Shown piece by piece: positions 1 through 6,735 of a DNA stretch of 38,726 bases. The translations under genes and the position numbers were made by a program. This stretch comes from JACVRW01 sp046735115 (GTDB lineage Bacteria; Actinomycetota; Thermoleophilia; Solirubrobacterales; Thermoleophilaceae). Positions within the stretch are counted from its first letter, which is position 1. Each line of letters opens with the position of its first letter. The notes under the pieces were generated by a model. The model saw nothing but the letters and a program-made list of their open reading frames with translations. It did not search any database and was not told where the DNA came from. Location of the stretch: positions 1-38,726 of the forward strand of contig JBKPSR010000115.1 of NCBI GenBank assembly GCA_046735115.1, read 5' to 3'.

Positions 1-1
1 A

Positions 2-121
2 GCGGTGCCGCCCCGGTCGGCCGCGCCGCGGCCCTCCGGGCGCAGCGGCGGCACCTCGGAGGCGGCCGCGGTGGAGCGCTCGGCTCGCGCCGGCCGTGAC
101 CGGCCACAGTCAGCCGGCTGA
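2..121 (+). CDS. 3' end of an unidentified upstream gene (partial)
   Basis: An open frame enters from the left edge and ends at TGA 119-121, overlapping the ndk ATG as TGATG. About nine in ten of its codons end in G or C, as in real genes here. The visible 39 residues are an Ala/Pro/Arg/Ser-rich tail with no recognisable domain. A second frame, ending at TGA 97-99, has similar composition, so the choice of frame is uncertain. In related actinobacteria folC or a small membrane protein gene lies upstream of ndk, but nothing here identifies either. Confidence 0.3.
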   Translation, partial: AVPPRSAAPRPSGRSGGTSEAAAVERSARAGRDRPQSAG

Positions 122-531
122 TGGACCGCACGCTCATCCTCGTGAAGCCCGACGCGTTCGAGCGGGGCCTCACTGGCGAGATCGTCGCCCGCTTCGAGCG
201 CAAGGGCCTCCGGATCGTCGCGATGAAGCACATGACGGTCGAGCCGGACCTGGCCGAGGAGCACTACGCCGAGCACCGCGAGCGGCCCTTCTTCGGCGAC
301 CTCGTTGAGTTCATCACCGGCGGCCCGCTCGTCGCCCTGGTGCTGGAGGGCTACGAGGCCGTCATCGCCGCCCGCCAGGTGATCGGCGCCACGAACCCGC
401 TCGAGGCGGCGCCCGGCTCGATCCGCGGCGACTTCGGGCTCGAGGTCCAGACGAACCTGGTGCACGGCTCCGACTCGCCCGAGTCCGCCGCCCGCGAAAC
501 CGGCCTCTTCTTCCCCGAACTGGGTGGCTGA
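121..531 (+). CDS. ndk: Nucleoside diphosphate kinase
   Basis: This enzyme transfers the gamma phosphate of ATP to other nucleoside diphosphates through a phosphohistidine, balancing NTP and dNTP pools in the cytoplasm. The protein has 136 residues, the usual size for a bacterial Ndk, and covers the family end to end. It opens with the typical TLILVKPDA strand. The active-site motif NLVHGSDS carries the phosphorylated His at residue 115, and the conserved RGDFG segment lies just before it. The ATG overlaps the stop of a preceding frame (TGATG), and its own stop overlaps the maf start by 8 nt, so it is probably co-transcribed with maf. Its position next to the rod-shape and RNase E/G genes fits the actinobacterial order. 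Confidence 0.97.
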   Translation: MDRTLILVKPDAFERGLTGEIVARFERKGLRIVAMKHMTVEPDLAEEHYAEHRERPFFGDLVEFITGGPLVALVLEGYEAVIAARQVIGATNPLEAAPGSIRGDFGLEVQTNLVHGSDSPESAARETGLFFPELGG

Positions 532-1072
532 AGGCCTCATCCTGGCCTCTAGCTCGCCGCGCAGGCGGGCGATCCTCGAGCAGCTGGGCGTCGACTTCCG
601 CGTCGTGGCGCCCGAGGTCGAGGAGCTCGCCGACGGGGAGCCGCGCGAGCTCGTGGTGGAGAACGCGCTGCTGAAGCTGCGCGCGGTGCCGGGCGAGCGC
701 GTTCTGGCGGCCGACAGCATGGTCGTATGGGACGGCCGGGCGCACGGCAAGCCGGCCGACCGCGCCGAGGCCGAGCGCTGGCTGCGGCAGCTGTCCGGGC
801 GCTGGCACGAGGTGATGGGCGGCCTCGCCCTGCGCGAGGACGGCGAGGAGCGCACCGCCGTGGCCGTCACCCGGGTGCGATTTCGCGACCTGAGCGACGC
901 CGACATCGAGCTCTACCTGCGGAGCGGGGAGTGGACTGACCGCGCCGGCGGCTATGCGATCCAGGAGCTCGGGGCGATGCTGGTAGAGGAGATCCAGGGC
1001 GACTGGTTCAACGTCGTGGGCCTGCCGGTGCCCGCGCTGCTTAGCCTGGCGCCTCACCTTTTGCGCCGATAG
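524..1072 (+). CDS. maf: Maf-family nucleotide pyrophosphatase
   Basis: Maf proteins hydrolyse dTTP, UTP and modified nucleotides to monophosphates, cleaning the nucleotide pool; they were first linked to septum inhibition, which fits the adjacent mre cluster. The 182-residue protein has the N-terminal ASSSPRR substrate loop at residues 8-14, the acidic ADSMVVWDG strand followed by GKPAD, and the C-terminal AGGYAIQ and VVGLP motifs that close the active site. The start is GTG 524, inside the last codons of ndk (8-nt overlap), so translation is probably coupled. No other start keeps the LILASSSP strand. The usual ADT of the metal site reads ADS here, a conservative change. The stop is followed by the putative mreB promoter. 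Confidence 0.93.
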   Translation: MAEGLILASSSPRRRAILEQLGVDFRVVAPEVEELADGEPRELVVENALLKLRAVPGERVLAADSMVVWDGRAHGKPADRAEAERWLRQLSGRWHEVMGGLALREDGEERTAVAVTRVRFRDLSDADIELYLRSGEWTDRAGGYAIQELGAMLVEEIQGDWFNVVGLPVPALLSLAPHLLRR

Positions 1073-1092
1073 TTGGGGTCCTGGCAGTGCTC

Positions 1093-1098
1093 TAGACT
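1093..1098 (+). promoter_or_regulatory. Candidate -10 element (TAGACT) for mreB
   Basis: TAGACT lies 13 nt before the mreB ATG in the short maf-mreB gap. It fits the TAnnnT hexamer seen before many starts in this window. The predicted transcript would begin around 1105, leaving a leader of only a few bases. No convincing -35 box is visible at the right spacing. Confidence 0.5.
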
Positions 1099-1111
1099 GC
1101 GGGCGCGTCCC

Positions 1112-2158
1112 ATGGGCTTCTTCTCCTATCTCACCGGGATGGGCGGTCGCGACATGGCCGTCGACCTCGGGACCGCCAACACGCTCGTGTACGTGCGCGG
1201 GCGCGGCATCGTCCTGTCGGAGCCATCGGTGGTCGCGATCGACTCGCGCACGACCGAGGTTCACGCCGTGGGCATCGAGGCGAAGCGCATGCTGGGCCGG
1301 ACGCCCGGAACGATCCAGGCGATCCGCCCGCTCAAGGACGGCGTGATCGCCGACTTCGACGTGACCGAGCAGATGCTCCGCCACTTCATCCAGAAGGTGC
1401 ACCAGAACCGCTGGGCGCACCCGCGCGTGGTCGTCTGCGTGCCCTCCGGGGTCACCGGGGTGGAGAAGCGCGCGGTCGAGGAGGCCTGCCTCTCGGCGGG
1501 CGCGCGCCAGGCCTATCTCATCGAGGAGCCCATGGCAGCCGCGATCGGCGCCGGGCTGCCGGTGGGAGAGCCGACCGGCAACATGGTCGTCGACATCGGC
1601 GGCGGCACGAGCGAGGTGGCGGTGATCTCGCTTGGCGGAATCGTCGTGTCGCAGTCGATCCGCATCGGCGGTGACGAGCTGGATGAGGCCATCATCAACT
1701 ACGTCAAGCGCGAGTACAAGCTGATGATCGGGCAGCAGACCGCCGAGGAGGTCAAGCTCGAGATCGGCTCAGCGTTCCCGCTCGCCGAGGAGGTGCAGGC
1801 CGAGATCCGCGGCCGCGACCTCGTCTCCGGCCTGCCGAAGACGATCGTCCTCACGAGCGAGGAGGTCCGGATGGCGCTCGAGGAGCCGCTGCAGGCGATC
1901 ATCGACGCCGTCAAGGAGACGCTCGACCGCACTCCGCCCGAGCTTGCCTCGGACATCATGGACCGCGGGATCATGCTCGCGGGCGGCGGGGCGCTCCTCC
2001 AGGGACTCGACGACCGGCTCCGCGACGAGACGCAGATGCCGGCTCACCTGGCCGAGTCGCCGCTCACGTGCGTGGCCGTCGGGTCGGGCCGCAGCCTCGA
2101 GGAGTTCGAGGCGATCCACCGCAGCAACAAGAATTCCCGATCGGCCCGACGGCGGTAG
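1112..2158 (+). CDS. mreB: Rod-shape determining protein MreB
   Basis: MreB is the bacterial actin homologue. It forms membrane-bound filaments that guide the elongation machinery of lateral wall synthesis. The protein has 348 residues from ATG 1112, matching the family. The actin-fold phosphate-1 loop (DLGTANTLVY, about residues 18-27), phosphate-2 loop (VDIGGGTSEVAVI) and adenosine motif (LAGGGALLQGL) are all present. The N-terminal GFFSYL is a likely membrane-binding segment. An in-frame TTG at 1073 would add 13 residues but places the start upstream of the TAGACT hexamer, so ATG 1112 is preferred. It heads the cluster mreB-mreC-mreD-mrdA-rodA, whose products work as one complex. Confidence 0.97.
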   Translation: MGFFSYLTGMGGRDMAVDLGTANTLVYVRGRGIVLSEPSVVAIDSRTTEVHAVGIEAKRMLGRTPGTIQAIRPLKDGVIADFDVTEQMLRHFIQKVHQNRWAHPRVVVCVPSGVTGVEKRAVEEACLSAGARQAYLIEEPMAAAIGAGLPVGEPTGNMVVDIGGGTSEVAVISLGGIVVSQSIRIGGDELDEAIINYVKREYKLMIGQQTAEEVKLEIGSAFPLAEEVQAEIRGRDLVSGLPKTIVLTSEEVRMALEEPLQAIIDAVKETLDRTPPELASDIMDRGIMLAGGGALLQGLDDRLRDETQMPAHLAESPLTCVAVGSGRSLEEFEAIHRSNKNSRSARRR

Positions 2159-2183
2159 TCGCGCCGCGCGAGGAGCGCCGAGC

Positions 2184-3098
2184 GTGTACGACAGGAAGGT
2201 GGTCCGCAGGCGGCGGGCGGCGCTCGCCGCCTTCCTCGCCCTGTCGATCGCGCTTCTGACCGCGTACTTCGGCGAGTCCGGCGGCGGCTTCTTCCACGCG
2301 CTGCAGCGCGGCGCGCAGGAGGCGTTCGCGCCGATCGAGACCGGGGCGAGCCGCGCGCTCAAGCCCGTGCGCGACCTGTTCGGCTGGGCCGGCGACACCG
2401 TCGACGCCAAGAAGGAGAACAAGGACCTGAAGCGCGAGGTCGAGCGCCTGCGTTCCGCGCTCGCCGAGGCCCAGACCGCGCAGCGCGACGCCGCTCAGCT
2501 CAAGGGGCTGGTCGGGCTGACCGACTCGACCAGCTTCCCGCGCGGCACGAAGCCGATCGCGGCGCGCGTGATCGCCCGCTCGCCCACCGTCTGGTACTCG
2601 AGCATCAAGATCGACAAGGGCGAGAGCGACGGCATCCGCGTGAACCAGCCGGTGATCGCCGCGGGCAGCGATCCCGAGCACGGTGAGACCGGCGGGCTCG
2701 TCGGCAAGGTCACGAACGTGACCGGCGGCACCGCCGAGGTCACGCTCATCACGGACGCCTCGATCGCGGTGGGTGCGCAGGTGATGCCGTCCGGCGCCAC
2801 GGGAGTGGTCCGGCCGGCCGTGGGCAATCCGCGCGACCTGCTCATGGAGTTCGTCGAGGGCGGCCGCGTGACGAAGGACACCACGGTCGCAACGTCGGGC
2901 TTCACGATCTCGAAGGGCGAATCCCTGTTCCCCCGCGGGATACCGATCGGGCGCGTCTCGAAGGCCGACCTCGAGGAGGTCGACATCTACCAGCGCGTGC
3001 ACCTGAAGCCGTATGCGGACCTCAAGTCGATCGACATCGTCCAGGTTCTGACGCGCCGTCTGCGCGGCCGGCAGACGGCCGGGGTGGGGCTGCCGTGA
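2184..3098 (+). CDS. mreC: Rod-shape determining protein MreC
   Basis: MreC is a bitopic membrane protein that links cytoplasmic MreB to the periplasmic parts of PBP2 and to MreD. The 304-residue protein begins with a basic stretch, then one membrane helix (about residues 13-31, ALAAFLALSIALL), then a charged coiled coil (about 74-100) and two beta domains with the family's Gly-rich turns (GGLVGKV, GATGVV). GTG 2184 is chosen because AGGAG lies 8 nt upstream and the TM helix follows at once; the frame is open further upstream only as an out-of-phase overlap with mreB. The stop overlaps the mreD start as GTGA, so the two are coupled. Confidence 0.93.
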   Translation: MYDRKVVRRRRAALAAFLALSIALLTAYFGESGGGFFHALQRGAQEAFAPIETGASRALKPVRDLFGWAGDTVDAKKENKDLKREVERLRSALAEAQTAQRDAAQLKGLVGLTDSTSFPRGTKPIAARVIARSPTVWYSSIKIDKGESDGIRVNQPVIAAGSDPEHGETGGLVGKVTNVTGGTAEVTLITDASIAVGAQVMPSGATGVVRPAVGNPRDLLMEFVEGGRVTKDTTVATSGFTISKGESLFPRGIPIGRVSKADLEEVDIYQRVHLKPYADLKSIDIVQVLTRRLRGRQTAGVGLP

Positions 3099-3673
3099 TC
3101 CTGGCTCCCGGCACGCTGCTGCGGGTGGGGCTCCTGCTCCTCCTCGCCGTGGTGCTGCAGCTCTCCTTCCTCAGCCAGCTGGGCATCCTCGGCGGCCACA
3201 TCGACGTGGTCGTGCTCGTCGTCGCCGCGGTCTCCTATTACGGCGGCTCGATCGCCGGCTGCGCCACCGGCTTCTTCGCGGGCTTCCTGCTCGACCTCGC
3301 GAGCGGGGCGACCATGGGCGTGTCCTCGCTCGTGCTGACGGCGGTCGGCTACGGCGTCGGGCGCTTCCGAGAGGTGCGCGATCCGAGCCACGGTCTGCTG
3401 CCGCTCGCGGTCGGAGCGGCCGCGACGGGCGGCTTCATGGTCGCGTTCGCCGCCGTGTCGTTCATGCTCGACGTGGGCGCCAGCGTGAGCGCGCTGGTGA
3501 TCCGCGACGCGATCGTGACCACGCTGTTGAACGTCCTGCTCGCCCTGCCGGTCTTCGCCGGGACCCGCCGGCTGCTGCGCCCGGTGCTCAAGGTCGACCC
3601 GCGCGAGGTGCGGAGGCGCCGCAGGCCGCCGCGCGAGACCGGGCCGCTGGGGCTCAGGGGCCTGGAGGTCTAG
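3095..3673 (+). CDS. mreD: Rod-shape determining protein MreD
   Basis: MreD is an integral membrane component of the elongasome. This 192-residue product is almost wholly hydrophobic, with five to six predicted membrane helices and a basic, Arg-rich C-terminal tail (about residues 170-183) that probably faces the cytoplasm. Sequence motifs in MreD are weak, so the call rests on size, topology, the GASSL-like core (LLDLASGATMGVSSL) and position between mreC and the PBP gene. The start GTG 3095 overlaps the mreC stop (GTGA). The stop is followed 6 nt later by the PBP2 start; a GGAGG near 3664 at the end of mreD can serve that start. Confidence 0.86.
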   Translation: MILAPGTLLRVGLLLLLAVVLQLSFLSQLGILGGHIDVVVLVVAAVSYYGGSIAGCATGFFAGFLLDLASGATMGVSSLVLTAVGYGVGRFREVRDPSHGLLPLAVGAAATGGFMVAFAAVSFMLDVGASVSALVIRDAIVTTLLNVLLALPVFAGTRRLLRPVLKVDPREVRRRRRPPRETGPLGLRGLEV

Positions 3674-3679
3674 CCGGTC

Positions 3680-5542
3680 GTGTACCTCGACAACGAGCGG
3701 CGGCCCACGCTCACCCCTCAGCTCGCGTTCCGCGTCGCGGTGATCGGCGGCGTGGCGCTCGTGATGTTCGCGATCATCTTCTTCCGGCTCTGGTACCTCC
3801 AGGTGCTGTCGGGCGACAACTACGTGGCGGCCGCCCGCGAGAACCGCGTCCGCGAGATCACGGTCCAGGCGCCCCGCGGGGAGATCGTCGACCGCCACGG
3901 GCAGGCGCTCGTCGAGAACCGCCACTCGCTGTCGATCAAGCTGTCGCCGGACAAGCTGCCGCAGAACCGGGCCGATCGCGTGAGGCTCTACCGGAGGCTC
4001 GCGAAGCTGGTCGGCGCGAACCCGCGCCGCCTCACGAGGCGGGTGGAGCGCGAGCTGAAGGCGCTGCCGTACTCGAAGCCGACCATCAAGCAGGACGTCG
4101 GCCTCAACCTGGTGGCCTACCTGCTCGAGCGCCAGGACGAGTTCCCCGGCGTGGAGCCGGAGAGCGAGTTTCTGCGCGAGTACCCCTACGGGCAGATCGC
4201 CGCGCACCTCGTGGGGCAGGTGGGCGAGGTGAGCCCGCAGGAGCTGAAGGATCAGCGCTTCAGCGGCGTCGAGCCGGGCGACCGCGTCGGCAAGTCGGGG
4301 ATCGAGGCGGAGTACGACCGCTTCCTGCGCGGCCGGAACGGCGCCGCGCGCGTCGAGGTGGACGCGCTCGGCAAGCTCACGAAGACGCTGAAGCGCGAAC
4401 AGCCGATCCAGGGCAAGCAGCTGCGGCTCTCACTCGACCTGGGCGTCCAGCGCGTGGCCCAGCAGGCGCTCGCGAGCGGCACCGGCAAGGGCGCGTTCGC
4501 TGTCATGAACGTGCAGAACGGCGAGGTGCTCGCGCTCGGCTCCCAGCCGTCGTTCGACCCGAACGTGTTCACGAAGCCGCTCACTAAGAAGCAGCTGAAC
4601 GCGCTCACCTCGAAGGAGCTGGGCGAGCCGCTCCTGAACCGCGCCATCCAGGCCGGCTATCCCACCGGCTCCACCTTCAAGCTGATCACCGCCACGGCGG
4701 CTCTGGAGAGCGGCCACATCACGCCCTCGACACCGCTCAGCGACCCCGGCTCCCTGACCGTCGGCGGGATCAAGTTCCAGAACGCGGGCGGGGTGGCGCA
4801 CGGCACGCTGTCGCTGATCCCGGCGCTGACCGTCTCGAGCGACGTGTTCTTCTACCAGCTCGGCCGGGACATGGACGAGAGGAGCATGCCGCTCCAGCTG
4901 TGGGCGCACCGGCTCGGCATCGGCCGCAAGACCGGCATCGACCTGCCCGCGGAGACGACGGGCCTCCTGCCGACGCCGCGCTGGCGCGACAACCTGTTCA
5001 AGAAGAAGCTGACCGACCGTCCCTGGTCGGTGGGCGACAACATCAACCTGTCGGTCGGCCAGGGCGATCTCCAGGCCGACCCGCTCCAGATGGCCGTGGC
5101 CTACGGCGCGATCGCGAACGGCGGGCGCGTGCTCAGGCCGCGGCTCGGCCTGCGGATCGAGGACGCGGCGGGCCGGGCGCTCCAGCAGCTGGACGCACCG
5201 ACCGCGCGGAGGATCCACGTCAAGAAGGAGTACCGCGACGCGATCCTCGAAGGCCTGCATGGCGCGGCCAGCGCACCGGGCGGCACGTCGACGCCCGTCT
5301 TCGTGGGCTTCCCGATCCCGATCGCCGGCAAGACCGGCACGGCCGAGCACGTCGGCAAGGCGGACCAGTCGTGGTACGTCGCGCTCGCGCCGTATCCGAA
5401 TCCGAAGTACGTGGTCGCGGTGACCGACGAGGCTGGTGGCTTCGGCGCCGAGACCGCCGCGCCCATGGCGCGCCGGATCCTCGCCGAGCTGCTCGACGTC
5501 AAGGAGACGGGCGTCGTGCAAGGCGGAGGAGCGCCCGACTGA
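3680..5542 (+). CDS. mrdA: Penicillin-binding protein 2 (class B transpeptidase)
   Basis: This is the elongation-specific peptidoglycan transpeptidase that works with RodA on the outer face of the membrane. The 620-residue protein has a single signal-anchor helix (about residues 17-40), the dimerisation/pedestal domain beginning at the RGEIVDRHG motif (about 66), and a transpeptidase domain. All three catalytic motifs are visible: STFK with the nucleophile Ser331, SSD at 386-388 (as in the S-x-D form of other PBP2 proteins) and KTGT at 551-554. The length is normal. GTG 3680 gives the standard short cytoplasmic tail. The stop overlaps the rodA ATG by one base (TGATG), so PBP2 and its partner RodA are made from coupled genes. 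Confidence 0.95.
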   Translation: MYLDNERRPTLTPQLAFRVAVIGGVALVMFAIIFFRLWYLQVLSGDNYVAAARENRVREITVQAPRGEIVDRHGQALVENRHSLSIKLSPDKLPQNRADRVRLYRRLAKLVGANPRRLTRRVERELKALPYSKPTIKQDVGLNLVAYLLERQDEFPGVEPESEFLREYPYGQIAAHLVGQVGEVSPQELKDQRFSGVEPGDRVGKSGIEAEYDRFLRGRNGAARVEVDALGKLTKTLKREQPIQGKQLRLSLDLGVQRVAQQALASGTGKGAFAVMNVQNGEVLALGSQPSFDPNVFTKPLTKKQLNALTSKELGEPLLNRAIQAGYPTGSTFKLITATAALESGHITPSTPLSDPGSLTVGGIKFQNAGGVAHGTLSLIPALTVSSDVFFYQLGRDMDERSMPLQLWAHRLGIGRKTGIDLPAETTGLLPTPRWRDNLFKKKLTDRPWSVGDNINLSVGQGDLQADPLQMAVAYGAIANGGRVLRPRLGLRIEDAAGRALQQLDAPTARRIHVKKEYRDAILEGLHGAASAPGGTSTPVFVGFPIPIAGKTGTAEHVGKADQSWYVALAPYPNPKYVVAVTDEAGGFGAETAAPMARRILAELLDVKETGVVQGGGAPD

Positions 5543-6714
5543 TGCAGGCCGCCACGACCACCGCCGTCAAGGACTTCCGCGAGTCGAGCGGGCACATGCT
5601 CCGCATCGACCCGCTGATGCTGCTGGCGACGATCGGGCTGATCGCCGCCAGCATCTACATCGTCGGGACCGCCACGCAGGACGACATCAAGGGCGATCCC
5701 AACTACTACGTCTATCGCCAGGCCGGCTACGCGGGCGTCGGGTTCGTCCTGATGCTGCTGATGACTCGGTTCGACTACTCGCGCCTGCGCGAGTGGAAGC
5801 TCGGCATCTACGCGTTCCTGATCGGCTCGATCCTGCTCGTGTACGCGGTGGGCGTCTCCGCGCGCGGGTCACGGCGCGCGATCGCGCTGCCGTTCTTCAG
5901 CTTCCAGCCGTCGGAGCTCGGCAAGGTGCTCTTGGTGGTATCGCTGGCGGCCTTCATGGTCGACCGCATCAGGCGCCTTGGCGAACGCGAGACGACCAGT
6001 CGCATCGTGCTGCTCGCGGTGATACCGGCGATGCTCGTCATCGGTCAGCCGGACCTCGGCTCCGGACTCGTCTACCTCGGGATCCTGGGTGCGATCCTGT
6101 TCGTCGCAGGCACGCCGTGGACGCACTTCGCGGCGCTGGGGGCGCTCGCGGCGGCGGCGATCGCCATCGTGCTGATCGCGGCCCCGGCGGCGGGCGTCGA
6201 GGTTCTCAAGCCCTACCAGAAGGACAGGCTCACGGCCTTCCTCAGCCCCGGGGAGAACCAGGGCAAGGAGGCCTACCAGATCAACCAGTCGCTGACGGCG
6301 ATCGGCTCCGGGGGGAAGACCGGCCGCGGCGACGAAGCAACACAGACGAAGCTCGACTTCCTGCCCGAGCACCACACGGATTTCGTGTTCTCGGTGGTGG
6401 GTGAGGAGTTCGGCTTCGTGGGCGCGGCGCTCGTCCTGTCGCTATTCGCCCTGTTGATCTGGAGAGCATTGCGTACCCTTACGATTGCGAAGAACTTCTA
6501 CGGAGCACTTGTGGCAGGGGGCATCACCGCGATGCTGATGTTCCAAGTCTTCGTAAACGTGGGCATGACGATCGGAATCATGCCCATCACCGGCATCCCC
6601 CTGCCGCTCGTTAGCTACGGCGGCTCGTCGGTAATCACAACACTTATGGCAATAGGCCTCCTGCAATCGATCCACGCGCAAGCGCGCGAGACGGCCGCGG
6701 TGAAGCGCCTATGA
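5542..6714 (+). CDS. rodA: Peptidoglycan glycosyltransferase RodA (SEDS family)
   Basis: RodA polymerises lipid II into glycan strands in complex with PBP2. The 390-residue protein is polytopic with roughly ten membrane helices and carries the SEDS signature near the C-terminus (GIPLPLVSYGGSS). Other family landmarks are FFSFQPSELGK, QPDLGSGLVY and the extracytoplasmic DFLPEHHTDFVFSVVGEE loop. ATG 5542 follows GGAGGAG and overlaps the mrdA stop. From about 6460 to the stop the codon choice changes: roughly 22 of the last 80 codons end in A or T (AGA, CTT, GTA, ACA, ATA, CAA), against very few in neighbouring genes. The protein remains a normal RodA there, so this is a nucleotide-level oddity and not a broken gene. 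Confidence 0.95.
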   Translation: MQAATTTAVKDFRESSGHMLRIDPLMLLATIGLIAASIYIVGTATQDDIKGDPNYYVYRQAGYAGVGFVLMLLMTRFDYSRLREWKLGIYAFLIGSILLVYAVGVSARGSRRAIALPFFSFQPSELGKVLLVVSLAAFMVDRIRRLGERETTSRIVLLAVIPAMLVIGQPDLGSGLVYLGILGAILFVAGTPWTHFAALGALAAAAIAIVLIAAPAAGVEVLKPYQKDRLTAFLSPGENQGKEAYQINQSLTAIGSGGKTGRGDEATQTKLDFLPEHHTDFVFSVVGEEFGFVGAALVLSLFALLIWRALRTLTIAKNFYGALVAGGITAMLMFQVFVNVGMTIGIMPITGIPLPLVSYGGSSVITTLMAIGLLQSIHAQARETAAVKRL

Positions 6715-6735
6715 GTCTTATGAAGGGAAATCTTC

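Noticed and set aside
1073..1111. Alternative TTG start of mreB adding 13 residues
   Set aside because: The added residues are not part of MreB proteins, and the TAGACT hexamer lies inside this segment.
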